From contig NZ_FQXE01000018.1 of assembly GCF_900129885.1 (NCBI RefSeq), positions 1 to 64,000 of the forward strand: a DNA stretch of 64,000 nucleotides, given 5' to 3'. The position numbers were made by a program, and so were the translations under genes. Source of the DNA: Pollutimonas bauzanensis. Its GTDB lineage: Bacteria > Pseudomonadota > Gammaproteobacteria > Burkholderiales > Burkholderiaceae_B. This document shows positions 40,589 to 49,602 of this stretch, in pieces (position 1 is the first letter of the stretch; the number at the start of each line of letters is the position of its first letter). The notes below the pieces were generated by a model. It searched no databases, was not told the origin of the DNA, and was given only the letters and a program-made list of their open reading frames with translations.

Positions 40589-40611
40589 ATTAGGAAATGA
40601 TTATTTCCATA
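40589..40611. promoter_or_regulatory. TetR operator, copy 2
   Basis: GGAAAT-GATT-ATTTCC is a perfect dyad within a 23-base motif shared with copy 1 (consensus ATTAGGAAAYGATYATTYCC), directly upstream of the MFS gene. Confidence 0.75.
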
Positions 40612-40626
40612 TTTGACGGACGAGCC

Positions 40627-41856
40627 ATGACTATTGAACCCGCCCCATGCGAAATACCGCCAGAACCGGCAGGCATCCAGCGTTGGCTGATGCTTCTGCT
40701 GGCGGCGGCCTGCGGCCTGATCGCCGCCAACATCTACTACGTCCAGCCCTTGACGGGCCCGATAAGCGCTTCGCTGGGCCTGCCGTCACAGGCGGCGGGG
40801 CTGATCGCGACCATGCCGCAAGCGGGCTACGGCATCGGGCTCCTGCTGGTCGTGCCATTGGGCGACATTGTCGAGAATCGCCGCCTTTCCATCGCCATCC
40901 TGTGCATTGCCGCGCTAGCCTTGATTGCCGCGGCGGCGGCCGCGCACGCATCGACGTTTCTGGCGGCGGGCCTGTTCATCGGGCTGGGTTCGGTGACCGT
41001 GCAAATGCTCGTGCTCTATGCCGCACACCTCGCGCATCCCGCGGCGCGGGGCCGCGTGGTCGGCCATGTCACCAGCGGGTTGATGCTGGGCATCATGCTC
41101 GCGCGGCCTCTTGCGGGCTTTATCACCGATGCGATGTCGTGGCGCGCCGTATTCATTATCTCGGCGGCCGTCATGGCGACGCTGGCCATTGTGCTGCGAA
41201 TCGCGCTTCCGCCGCGCCAGCCGGCGCGGGGGGCGGGCTATGGCGCGCTTATTGCATCCATGTGGCCCCTGATCCGCCGGACGCCCATCCTGCGCCGCCG
41301 CACCTTCTACCAGACATGCCTGTTCGCGGCGTTCAGCCTGTTCTGGACGACTGTGCCGCTATTGCTGGCCGACCGATTTCACTTGTCGCAAACGGGGATC
41401 GCCCTGTTCGCGCTCGCGGGCGCCGCCAGCGTGTTCGCCGCCCCCATTGCGGGCCGCATCGCGGACCGGGGCCAGGACAGGCCGGCAACAGGCCTGGCGA
41501 TGCTCGCGGTCGCCGCTTGTTTCCTGTTGAGCGGGCTGGATCTGCCGACAAGCAAGGCAGGTATCGCCATCCTCGCCCTGGCGGCGATCCTGCTTGGCGC
41601 CGGCGTCACGGGCCACGCCGTGCTCGGACAGCGCGCCATCTTTTCGCTGGATGCCAATTTGCGCGGGCGGCTCAATGGCCTTTTCATGGCGACTTACTTC
41701 GCGGGCGGCGCCGCCGGTTCCGTTGCCGGCACCTGGTCCTATGCACATGGAGGCTGGGCCCTGCTGTCGTGGACCGGCCTGGCGCTGCCATTGCTCGCGC
41801 TGGCCGGCTATTGCACGGAACGCCAACCGGCTCCGGCAAGCGCGGGCAAGGCGTGA
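40627..41856 (+). CDS. MFS transporter
   Basis: 409 aa from ATG 40627 (MTIEPAPCEIPPEPAGIQRW) with 12 predicted membrane helices. AANIYYVQPLTGPISASLGL and VVPLGDIVENRRLSIAILCI are typical of the DHA1-type efflux subgroup. Probably a drug or metabolite exporter controlled by the adjacent TetR. An alpha/beta hydrolase gene follows 58 nt downstream. Confidence 0.88.
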   Translation: MTIEPAPCEIPPEPAGIQRWLMLLLAAACGLIAANIYYVQPLTGPISASLGLPSQAAGLIATMPQAGYGIGLLLVVPLGDIVENRRLSIAILCIAALALIAAAAAAHASTFLAAGLFIGLGSVTVQMLVLYAAHLAHPAARGRVVGHVTSGLMLGIMLARPLAGFITDAMSWRAVFIISAAVMATLAIVLRIALPPRQPARGAGYGALIASMWPLIRRTPILRRRTFYQTCLFAAFSLFWTTVPLLLADRFHLSQTGIALFALAGAASVFAAPIAGRIADRGQDRPATGLAMLAVAACFLLSGLDLPTSKAGIAILALAAILLGAGVTGHAVLGQRAIFSLDANLRGRLNGLFMATYFAGGAAGSVAGTWSYAHGGWALLSWTGLALPLLALAGYCTERQPAPASAGKA

Positions 41857-41914
41857 GCCTTGTCCGCCAAAGAGCCGTCATTCCAATCCCCCCCTGCCAA
41901 AAAGGAGCATTCCC

Positions 41915-42850
41915 ATGATTACGCAGAAGTCCATGCCCCACCCCTCTACCCTGATCATCGATGCCGCGCCGGCATCCCGGCCCGCCGCCGGACTGCCCGG
42001 CTTCAAGCACTGCTTCGAGACCGTCGAGGGGGTGAGATTGCACTATGTGGCCGGCGGAAAAGCGGATGGCCAGACCGTGGTTCTTCTGGCCGGCTATCCT
42101 GAGAGCTGGTTTGCATGGCGCAAGGTCATGCCCATGCTTTCCGCGAACTACCGGGTCATTGTCCCGGACCTGCCCGGGCAGGGCGACTCCGATCGTCCAG
42201 AAGGCGGTTATGACACGCAGAGCCTGGCGCTCACGCTGCATGGCATGCTCCAACAACTGGGCGTCGCCCGCTGCCGCCTTGCGGCGCACGACGTAGGCGC
42301 ATGGGTGGCCTACCCCTACGCGGCGCTTTTTGACGGCGAAGTGGAGCGCCTGGCGCTGCTCGACGCGGGCATTCCAGGCATCACGCTGCCGGACGCCCTG
42401 CCCATCACGGCGGAGCGCGTATGGCGCACCTGGCATTTCGCGTTCCATGCGATACCGGATCTGCCCGAGATGCTGATAGCGGGGCGGGAACGCGAATATC
42501 TGGAGTGGTTCCTGCGGCGCAAGGCGGCCAACCCCGAAACGTTCTCCGACGCGGATATCGATGAGTATCTGCGTGTCTTCAGGAAGTACGGAGGGCTGCG
42601 CGCAGGGCTGGCCTACTACCGTTGCGCAGCCTTGTCGGCGCAGCAGAACCGCAGGCTATTCGCCAAGGGCAGGCTCAAGCCCCCTGTCCTGGCCCTGAGC
42701 GCGGATCAGGGCTCTATCCCCGATATGGCGGGGCCGCTGAGGGAATACGCGGACGACGTACGCGGCGCCACGATCGCCTGCTGCGGCCATTTTCTTCCGG
42801 AAGAGCAGCCTGCCGCGGTTGCCGAAGCGCTCTCTGCCTTCTTTAAATGA
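41915..42850 (+). CDS. Alpha/beta hydrolase, epoxide hydrolase-like
   Basis: 311 aa from ATG 41915 with AAGGAG at 41902-41907. Fold motifs: LLAGYPESWFAW near the oxyanion hole, VPDLPGQGDSDRP, the nucleophile elbow AAHDVGAWVAYPYA (Asp nucleophile, as in epoxide hydrolases and dehalogenases) and the catalytic His in CCGHFLPEEQP. Likely co-transcribed with the MFS gene; substrate unknown. Confidence 0.85.
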   Translation: MITQKSMPHPSTLIIDAAPASRPAAGLPGFKHCFETVEGVRLHYVAGGKADGQTVVLLAGYPESWFAWRKVMPMLSANYRVIVPDLPGQGDSDRPEGGYDTQSLALTLHGMLQQLGVARCRLAAHDVGAWVAYPYAALFDGEVERLALLDAGIPGITLPDALPITAERVWRTWHFAFHAIPDLPEMLIAGREREYLEWFLRRKAANPETFSDADIDEYLRVFRKYGGLRAGLAYYRCAALSAQQNRRLFAKGRLKPPVLALSADQGSIPDMAGPLREYADDVRGATIACCGHFLPEEQPAAVAEALSAFFK

Positions 42851-43015
42851 GCTCGATGATGGTCATTCATTGAGTGGCCGCTGCCCGGCATCAGCCCAAC
42901 GGCCGGGCGGCCCGGCGCGCGGCAAGCGCCCGAGGCATGGAATTCTCGCGTGATCGCAAGGTTGCTTATAGAATGCGTAGAGGGAATTCCCGGCGCTGAA
43001 TCAACGGACAAATAA

Positions 43016-43285
43016 ATGGCAATAAAACTCAAGACTGAAGTGGAAGAACAATTGATCGGCTCCCTGCGCCGCTACTGGAAGCAGGAAGAAGGCGAAGATT
43101 TGGGCGAGCTTCGCGCGCGCCTGTTCCTGAAATTCATTGTGCAAGAGATAGGCCCCGGCATCTATAACCAGGCGATACAGGACGCGCAGGAATACATGCA
43201 GGAAAAGGCCGCGGAAATGGAAATATCCTGCTATGCCGAGGAATTCACTTACTGGTCCAGCCGGAAAAAAAGCCCGCGCGCCTGA
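43016..43285 (+). CDS. DUF2164 family protein
   Basis: 89 aa, MAIKLKTEVEEQLIGSLRRY then FLKFIVQEIGPGIYNQAIQD, the DUF2164 pattern. Small, acidic, probably cytosolic, function unknown. Part of the same gene occurs as a broken copy at 20163-20240, so this family has been duplicated and lost in this genome. Confidence 0.88.
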   Translation: MAIKLKTEVEEQLIGSLRRYWKQEEGEDLGELRARLFLKFIVQEIGPGIYNQAIQDAQEYMQEKAAEMEISCYAEEFTYWSSRKKSPRA

Positions 43286-43374
43286 TGGCGGCAAGCGAGA
43301 GTCTTCCGGCCGCGTGCGCGGCTCGACGCGGCTGAGGCTTCCGATAGTCGAGCTTGAGCCGGCAAACCGGAACC

Positions 43375-44682
43375 TTACCGCCGCTTAGCCTGTGTATAGA
43401 AAAAACGCATCATCTCCTGGCTTGCATCCGGACCTTGGGCATCGGTATAACTGCCGCGCTTGCTGCCGCCGGACCAGGCGTGCGCCGCGCCATGGACCAG
43501 CCAGTGCTCGGCAACGACCCGGCCTTCGGCATTTTGGTGCGAGGTCTGGGTATAGGCGTGGCCATCGGGCATTTTGCCGCGCCGCACGCTAGGCTGGGGT
43601 TGCGCCGGCATTGCGAAAGAGGCCGGGCCCGCGCTCTGGGACTCGGCGCGAGGGACGTTTTGCGCCATCGTCTTTTCGCCATTGCGCGGATGGACCGTGG
43701 TGTCCCGGTCGCCATGAAATACGATGATGGGAATCGCATTCAGGCGCGCGTTGGCACCGGCGGCCGATCCATTGCCGGCCCGGGGGCCCGCCGCCGCGCC
43801 TTTCATTGCCGCCAGCGCCGATGGCAAGTCGTGCGCCGAGGCATATGGCAAACCCGAATGGACGCCGACCGCCGCGTACAAATCGGGATAGAGCGTGCCC
43901 ATGATGACGGCCATCGCGCCGCCGGCGGACATGCCCGCGATATAAACGCGGCTCGCATCGATATGCTGGGTGCCGATGATTTTGCGCGTGATGCCGGCGA
44001 TGATGGACGGCTCGCCTTGGTCGCGCTGCTGATCGATGGCCTTGAACCAGTTCCAGCATCGGGCGCTGTTGGCGGCTTGGGTCTGGGCCGGGTAGACGAC
44101 GAAGCATTGCTTTTCTTCGGCGATCGCGTTCATCCGGGTGCCGGCGGCGAAGTCGTCCGGATCTTGCGTGCAGCCATGCAGCATGACCATCAGCGGCAGG
44201 GCCTGGCCCTGATAACTGCTCGGGATATACAGCTTATAACTCCGGCTGCCGGCTTCGTTGCGATAGGAGCCCGAGATGAACCGGCCCCCGCCGCCGGCAT
44301 CCCCGGGCTGCGGCGCGGAGGATGGCATCGGGACGTCAAACGGCGGAAACGCCGGCAAATCAAATTGCCGGGCTTGCGGGCCCGAGGAAATGCGAAACCG
44401 TGTCAACAAGCCGTCCACGACATCGTCCGCGACCACTGTTTCAGCTGTGTCGGCGGCATCGCTAGCCTCTGCCCCGGGCGCAGGGGTGATATCGCGCATC
44501 GGGCGCGACCGCGGCGCATTCCAGCCGGGCTGCGACCAGCTGGGCTGCGGCGCGGCATGTTCGGGGCGGCCGCTCTTCTGCAAGGCCTGCTGAATGGCGG
44601 CAGTGGCTGCCGCGGGCCCGCTGGTCAACAATGTCTTTGTCGCTTCGCGCATTTTTTCAAACATTTCTTGATCGAGTTTCAT
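43375..44682 (-). CDS. PHB depolymerase-family esterase (type 1 catalytic domain)
   Basis: 435 aa. After a low-complexity N-terminal third, the catalytic domain starts RNEAGSRSYKLYIPSSYQGQ and shows the oxyanion MLHGCTQDPDDFAAGTRMNA, the lipase box AGMSAGGAM and a C-terminal VHGAAHAWSGGS His motif. Such enzymes hydrolyse poly(3-hydroxybutyrate) or other esters. No classical signal peptide is visible, so it may act in the cytoplasm. An RHH protein is encoded just upstream. Confidence 0.88.
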   Translation of the reverse strand: MKLDQEMFEKMREATKTLLTSGPAAATAAIQQALQKSGRPEHAAPQPSWSQPGWNAPRSRPMRDITPAPGAEASDAADTAETVVADDVVDGLLTRFRISSGPQARQFDLPAFPPFDVPMPSSAPQPGDAGGGGRFISGSYRNEAGSRSYKLYIPSSYQGQALPLMVMLHGCTQDPDDFAAGTRMNAIAEEKQCFVVYPAQTQAANSARCWNWFKAIDQQRDQGEPSIIAGITRKIIGTQHIDASRVYIAGMSAGGAMAVIMGTLYPDLYAAVGVHSGLPYASAHDLPSALAAMKGAAAGPRAGNGSAAGANARLNAIPIIVFHGDRDTTVHPRNGEKTMAQNVPRAESQSAGPASFAMPAQPQPSVRRGKMPDGHAYTQTSHQNAEGRVVAEHWLVHGAAHAWSGGSKRGSYTDAQGPDASQEMMRFFYTQAKRR

Positions 44683-44748
44683 GGAGGCTATCCTTGCTAT
44701 CGTCGCCAGGCGCGGCGGCCATCGGCGCGAGGGTTAACGTTGTGTCGC

Positions 44749-45162
44749 TTAATGAATGCGTCCGGCCAGCGCCGCCCTGACCTCCGGGCTTGCGCGCAGC
44801 GCGCCCAACACCGTCAGGGAGTCTATCGTCGCCAATGCCAATTCCGGCGATACGTCGGCGCCGATGCTGGCCAAACCCAGCACCTGGATTTGCAGGCGCT
44901 CCCCCGCGGCCTGGACGGCTTCGAGATCCGCGCGGGAATAATGCTGCAGGCCGAGCACCAGGCTCTTGCGCGCCACCGTCTGCTTGACGACGTCGGCATG
45001 CGTGTTCAACTGATTGCGGATGGCGGTGCGGATCAGATCGGTCCGGTTGGAATAAAAACCTTCCTGCACCAGCAAATCTATCTGCCCAAGATCGATCAAT
45101 CCCAAATTGATGGTGACTTTCTCGCTATCGTTGAGCTTCGGCCGGATTTCATGCACGCTCAT
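44749..45162 (-). CDS. Ribbon-helix-helix (CopG-type) regulator
   Basis: 137 aa from ATG 45162 (MSVHEIRPKLNDSEKVTINL). Residues about 15-55 form an RHH domain (KVTINLGLIDLGQIDLLVQE, SNRTDLIRTAIRNQL). The C-terminal half is leucine-rich (LVLGLQHYSRADLEAVQAAG). It is probably co-transcribed with the PHB-depolymerase-like gene. A dyad in its promoter (45194-45217) is a likely operator. The frame continues open upstream to 45693, but that extension lacks coding character. Confidence 0.8.
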   Translation of the reverse strand: MSVHEIRPKLNDSEKVTINLGLIDLGQIDLLVQEGFYSNRTDLIRTAIRNQLNTHADVVKQTVARKSLVLGLQHYSRADLEAVQAAGERLQIQVLGLASIGADVSPELALATIDSLTVLGALRASPEVRAALAGRIH

Positions 45163-45523
45163 ATTGCGATCCTTTATACTCTTGATGGCATCCATATACC
45201 ATCTACATGGAGTATATTTTAAACCTCGAGGACGAATTGTCAAAGAGGGAAATGCAACAGCAAGTACGCAAAAATAGCGATACTGCCGGTTCGCAGGCGA
45301 ACGCGCCTCGCATATCGTGAGAAAATTGGCCAGAAATGCAGAGGGTGCCGTTGAAGCTGCAACCTCGGGCAACACCGAAAGCTTCTTCCCATGCGACGCC
45401 GCGATTGCTTCCCGCGTCGGCGACGGCCATGATGAGGCTCCCACGTCGCTCACGGCATGCCCGCTACGGGACGGAAACGCCAGTTTGCCCGCCAATTTGC
45501 ATAACACTTCGCAAGGAATGCGA
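45163..45523. other. Divergent intergenic region with a candidate RHH operator
   Basis: 361 bases between the RHH gene and the TetR gene. ATATAC (45194-45199) and GTATAT (45212-45217) form a dyad over the probable -10 region of the RHH gene. The rest, including plus-frame ORFs reading into TetR from 45317, looks non-coding. Confidence 0.45.
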
Positions 45524-46144
45524 ATGAGCCAACAATCACAGCCCAAGCCGCTGCGGCCCCGGAAGACTCCTAGCCAGCCCCGCTCGGCGGAAACAGTGGC
45601 ATCGATCATCGAGGCGGCGGCCCAGGTTCTCGAAACCCAGGGTTTCGAGGGATTCAACACGAACGCCGTCGCCCAGCGCGCCGGCGTCAGCATTGGATCG
45701 CTTTATCAATATTTCCCAGGCAAGGATGCGCTTACCGTTGCGCTCATCCATCGCGAAACGGCACGGTTTTATCAGGACGCGGCGATTGCGCTCACCAAGC
45801 GCAGCGGCAAGGCGGCGCTGGAATATCTGATTGGCGCATCAGTGCGCCAGCAGTTGCAGCGCCCCATGCTGGCCAGGCTGCTCGATGTCGAAGAAGGCCG
45901 GCCCGCATTGCGCGGCGAAGTGGCCAAGCCGGAAACCATGCAGAACCTGCTGGTGGCCATCATCAAGCGCGCAAGGCCCAGACACGCAAACCCCGAGGTC
46001 GCGGCGGGCGATCTGCTCGCCATCATCAGGGGCATGGCCGATGCGGCAAGCGAGCGCGGCGAAAGCGACATCGAGGATCTGGAGCGCCGCCTGCGGGCGG
46101 CCGTCTTCGGCTACCTTTCCAGGACCGGCATTTCAAAAGGATAG
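45524..46144 (+). CDS. TetR/AcrR-family transcriptional regulator
   Basis: 206 aa. ATG 45524 (MSQQSQPKPLRPRKTPSQPR) is chosen because AAGGA (45513-45517) then lies 6 nt away. HTH: IIEAAAQVLETQGFEGFNTN, VAQRAGVSIGSLYQYFPGKD. The next gene, a class D beta-lactamase, starts 2 nt after its stop, so the two are one transcription unit. Confidence 0.92.
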   Translation: MSQQSQPKPLRPRKTPSQPRSAETVASIIEAAAQVLETQGFEGFNTNAVAQRAGVSIGSLYQYFPGKDALTVALIHRETARFYQDAAIALTKRSGKAALEYLIGASVRQQLQRPMLARLLDVEEGRPALRGEVAKPETMQNLLVAIIKRARPRHANPEVAAGDLLAIIRGMADAASERGESDIEDLERRLRAAVFGYLSRTGISKG

Positions 46145-46146
46145 CC

Positions 46147-46995
46147 ATGCCACGCTCGCACCTGTTTGGAAAACTCGCCGCAATCTGCGGCATGGCGCTG
46201 CTGGCGGCCGCCCCCGCTTATGCGGCGCAAAGCTGCAAGGAAGATCCGGCCATGGACCGGGCATTTGCCGACGCCGGCGCCCGCGGCACTTTCGTGCTGC
46301 TCGATGGGCAGACCGGCGCCCTCGCCTGCCACGACGCGGCGCGCGCCCGATCGGGCTTCCTGCCCGCCTCCACCTACAAGATTCCCAATTCCCTGATCGC
46401 GCTCGAGACCGGCGTTGCCAGCGGGCCCGGCTTCGCCCTGCCGTGGGACAGCCGCCGCAATCCCAGGCAGGATTGGTGGCCGCAAGCGTGGGCGCGCGAT
46501 CAGACCCTGGCGACCGCATTGCCCAATTCCGTGGTGTGGTTCTACCGGGAACTGGCCCGGCGCATAGGCCCCGCGCGCATGCAGGCCTATGTGGACAAGT
46601 TCGGCTACGGCAACCGGAATATCGGCGGCAGCATCGACCATTTCTGGCTCACGGGCGATTTGCGTATTTCGGCTCTCCAGCAAGCCCAGTTCCTCCAGCG
46701 CTTTTACACGGAAAAGCTGGCTGTCTCCCATCGTTCCACCCAAATCGTAAAAGACGCCATCGTGCTGGAAAGCACGCCGGCGTATCGGCTCAGCGGCAAG
46801 TCCGGCTGGGCGGGCATGGGCGAAGCCGGCGCGCGGCAGACTGGCTGGCTGGTCGGCTACCTGGAGCGCGGCGAGAAGGTTTATTTCTATGCCTTGAACA
46901 TGGACATGAGCAAGCCTGCGCAGGGCCCCGCGAGGCTTGCCCTCGCCAAGGCCATATTGCGCGGGCGGGGCTTGATGCCGCTTGCGCCGGAATAG
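46147..46995 (+). CDS. Class D (OXA-type) beta-lactamase
   Basis: 282 aa with a signal peptide (cleavage near residue 26, PAYAAQ). All class D active-site motifs are present: STYK (S75 to K78, acylating Ser and carbamylated Lys), SVV (from S128), YGN (154-156) and KSG near 219; DHFWLTG corresponds to the omega-region Trp. It hydrolyses beta-lactams in the periplasm. It is coupled to a TetR gene (2-nt gap). I cannot assign an OXA number or spectrum. Confidence 0.92.
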   Translation: MPRSHLFGKLAAICGMALLAAAPAYAAQSCKEDPAMDRAFADAGARGTFVLLDGQTGALACHDAARARSGFLPASTYKIPNSLIALETGVASGPGFALPWDSRRNPRQDWWPQAWARDQTLATALPNSVVWFYRELARRIGPARMQAYVDKFGYGNRNIGGSIDHFWLTGDLRISALQQAQFLQRFYTEKLAVSHRSTQIVKDAIVLESTPAYRLSGKSGWAGMGEAGARQTGWLVGYLERGEKVYFYALNMDMSKPAQGPARLALAKAILRGRGLMPLAPE

Positions 46996-47005
46996 CCAAG
47001 CGCGA

Positions 47006-49411
47006 TCAGAACGCCCATGCCGTGGCCATCCTGAACCCGTGATCGCGCCTGCCGGCCGCGAACTGGCCCGCGTAGCCCATGCCCAGGCTGGCATTCCTGC
47101 CCAGGCTGGCGCGCATGCCCAATTGCAGCGACCAGGCCCGGCGCGCCAGCCCCAGGCCTTCGGACTCGAACAGGGTTTGCCTGGCGCCGTCCCGGAAGCG
47201 TTGCCGGCTGAACGCGCGGATATCGCCGCTGGCATGGCGCCACGCCAGCTCGCCCCGCACCTGGGCGACGCCCGTGGACGTTGCAATGGTGTGCGCGGCC
47301 CGCAGCCCGAGCGTGGCGAACCATGCCGCCTGGCTTTCCGGCGCTACCTTCAGCGCAGCCGCGGCGCCCTTCTCCACGAACCCGTCCGTGCCGGTACGCA
47401 CCCATGCCAATCGGGCGAACGGGCTTATCGTTGGCGCCATGCTCGAGGCCGCCATGCTCGAGGCCAAAGCGCCCCTGGGCGCCAGCGCCTTGCCCAGCCA
47501 GCGCAGCGGCGCTGCGATCTCGCCGAACGCCTGCAGGGTGCGCCCCCGATAATCCGCCGACAAGGCATCGTACAGCCCCGCTACGCCTATTTCCCTATGG
47601 CTTCGAATGTTGTGCCAGGCGCGCGCCAGGCCCACCGCCAGGTCCACGTCGCGCCAGCGCCCGGCCAGGCTCAGGCCGGCATGCACGCTGTCGATCCGGG
47701 CGCCGGCCATGGCCTGGCGCCGCCACTGGTGGCTGCGCTGCGCGCCGAAGAATCCGCCCGCCCACCAGTCGGCGCCGATCGGCCGCTCGATACCCAGCGC
47801 CAGTCCGCCGATGTCGCGCCGGTCGGCCGGCGTGCCGCCATCGGCGGCGCGGTCGGCCGACGAATGAAAGGCCTGGCTCCAGAAGCGCGGCCCCTGCCTC
47901 CCGGCATCCGGATGGGAATGCGCGGACAGTTCGCCCGCCGGCGCGCCGCCGGCCCGGCCCACATTGCGCATCACCGCCTCGCGCAGGAACCGGCTGTCCT
48001 CCAGCATGCCGGAACGCAGCGACGCCGCCCAGTTGCCGGACAATTGCCTGAAGGCTTCCCTGGCCTGCTCCGGGTCCATCGCCACGATCTCGTCGCGCAC
48101 GCCGGGGTTGCCGTTGTCCTCCACCGCATCGGCCACCCCGTCTTCAGTCGGCGTCTCGGCCACTTCGTCCAGCGGCGTGCCGTTGCGGTCCAGGCTTATA
48201 TACACGGCCTGCTCGCCATAGCTCAAGGTCGGCGTCAGGAAGGGCAAATCGGTGGCGGCCGACGCGAAGCGCGTACCGTCGAAGCCGTCAAGGGCGTAGA
48301 GCAAGGTATAGCGCGTGCTCGGCCGCCAATCCCCGGCGCCGGCCCGCGTCGCGACGTGCCCGTCGAGCAGGGCCTTGCCGGCGACCTGCACGAAATCCGC
48401 CTGCCCCAGGGCCGTGGCGTCCACCTCGAAAATCGCCCCGGGCTGGAATTCCAGTTTTTCCGTCACCGTGAAGACAGCGGTATCGCCCGCGCCATTGCCG
48501 GGCGACAGCACGCCGCCGTCCATTATCGTGGCCGACCGCACCGTGCCGCCGCCTTCCAGGCGCGCAGCCCGATTGACCCGCACAGCGCCGGCGAGATGCC
48601 AGTCGACTGCCAGCGCCCCCTGGTTGACCGTGACAAAAAAAGGCGAACCGGCAATGCCGGCAAGGCGCAGTGTCCCCCCGCCCTGCTTCACGACGGGCAC
48701 CGAACCGATGACGTTGCCCGCCTGGATCGCCACGCCGCTGTCCACCCGCCATTGCACGCTGTCGGCCAGTTCCCGCGACGCCGGCTCGGGCGCATCCCCC
48801 GGGGCGCCATCGGCGCTATTGTCGCCCCGCAAGTGCATCTGATTGAAGATGGCGGCGCCCGGCGCATAATCCACCACGCTGCCCTGGTCCACCAGCAGGG
48901 AATTGAGCTTGCTGCCCAGGGCGTCCTCGCCCATTACCCGCAGCGTGCCCTCGCGCAGCATGGTGTTGCCGCGGTAGCTATTCCGGCCGGACAGCGCCAG
49001 GGTGCCGGCGCCCAGCTTCTCCAGCCCGGACGCCGCCGCGCCCTGGCTGGAAATCGCGCCGCTCAAATGCAGGCTGGCGCCGGCCTGCACGTGAATGCTG
49101 GCCAGGCTGTCGCCGATCAGCACCTGCCGGCCCGATTCGAAGGTGCCCGCCGTATACAGCCCGGTCCCCGAAAAAACAAAAGGCGCATCGGGGGGACCCC
49201 ATTGCGCCTCGTTGTAAATCCATTCCACGCCATCCGGCGGCGCGACCGCGTCAGCCGATGCCGCTCCGGCCCACGCCAGGCACGACGCCCCCGCCAGCAG
49301 CATGGCGCAGCGCCTTTTCACGCCGCAGCGCAGGCATCTCTCCAGGCCGTGCCAGACTTGCTCCGCACAACATACGTCCAGCGGCAACAGCGATACGTTC
49401 CGAATCGTCAT
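47006..49411 (-). CDS. Autotransporter outer-membrane protein (type Va secretion)
   Basis: 801 aa. A long N-terminal signal region (about 54 residues, hydrophobic core CAMLLAGASCLAWAGAASAD) leads to a beta-helical passenger with a transport-associated repeat (LEKLGAGTLALSGRNSYRGN, TMLREGTLRV). The C-terminal ~280 residues are an autotransporter beta-barrel ending in the required aromatic residue (RMATAWAF). The passenger is short with no protease or adhesin motif that I recognise. GGAGA upstream supports ATG 49411. Confidence 0.9.
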   Translation of the reverse strand: MTIRNVSLLPLDVCCAEQVWHGLERCLRCGVKRRCAMLLAGASCLAWAGAASADAVAPPDGVEWIYNEAQWGPPDAPFVFSGTGLYTAGTFESGRQVLIGDSLASIHVQAGASLHLSGAISSQGAAASGLEKLGAGTLALSGRNSYRGNTMLREGTLRVMGEDALGSKLNSLLVDQGSVVDYAPGAAIFNQMHLRGDNSADGAPGDAPEPASRELADSVQWRVDSGVAIQAGNVIGSVPVVKQGGGTLRLAGIAGSPFFVTVNQGALAVDWHLAGAVRVNRAARLEGGGTVRSATIMDGGVLSPGNGAGDTAVFTVTEKLEFQPGAIFEVDATALGQADFVQVAGKALLDGHVATRAGAGDWRPSTRYTLLYALDGFDGTRFASAATDLPFLTPTLSYGEQAVYISLDRNGTPLDEVAETPTEDGVADAVEDNGNPGVRDEIVAMDPEQAREAFRQLSGNWAASLRSGMLEDSRFLREAVMRNVGRAGGAPAGELSAHSHPDAGRQGPRFWSQAFHSSADRAADGGTPADRRDIGGLALGIERPIGADWWAGGFFGAQRSHQWRRQAMAGARIDSVHAGLSLAGRWRDVDLAVGLARAWHNIRSHREIGVAGLYDALSADYRGRTLQAFGEIAAPLRWLGKALAPRGALASSMAASSMAPTISPFARLAWVRTGTDGFVEKGAAAALKVAPESQAAWFATLGLRAAHTIATSTGVAQVRGELAWRHASGDIRAFSRQRFRDGARQTLFESEGLGLARRAWSLQLGMRASLGRNASLGMGYAGQFAAGRRDHGFRMATAWAF

Positions 49412-49436
49412 GATGTTCTCCGATAGATAAATATGT

Positions 49437-49451
49437 CACGTCAATGACGTG
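49437..49451. promoter_or_regulatory. Palindrome upstream of the autotransporter
   Basis: CACGTCA-A-TGACGTG, a perfect 15-bp dyad 26-40 bp upstream of the start codon, near the probable -10. Candidate repressor operator. Confidence 0.5.
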
Positions 49452-49602
49452 CAAATTATGAAACATTCGGATTTTTTTTGAAATAACCACCATGAAGCTG
49501 CCAAGGTCGCCGCCCGCGCATGGGCGCGCGGCGTTCATGGTTTGTATTGATAGCGCCAGAGCCAGGCGGCAAGGCCCGGGCTTCCGGCACGCCGGTTTTC
49601 GA

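Noticed and set aside
43354-45222. Plus-strand ORF of 622 codons opposite the esterase and RHH genes
   Set aside because: It spans two real genes and their intergenic region in antisense and shows no family features.
44749-45693. Long 314-codon reading of the RHH gene
   Set aside because: The upstream 177 codons have no conserved features and cover a promoter dyad; ATG 45162 fits the RHH family N-terminus.
46982-49426. Plus-strand ORF of 814 codons opposite the autotransporter
   Set aside because: Composition is that of an antisense shadow in GC-rich DNA (Arg/Ala/His/Pro/Gln-rich, no domain), while the minus frame has a signal peptide, repeats and a beta-barrel.
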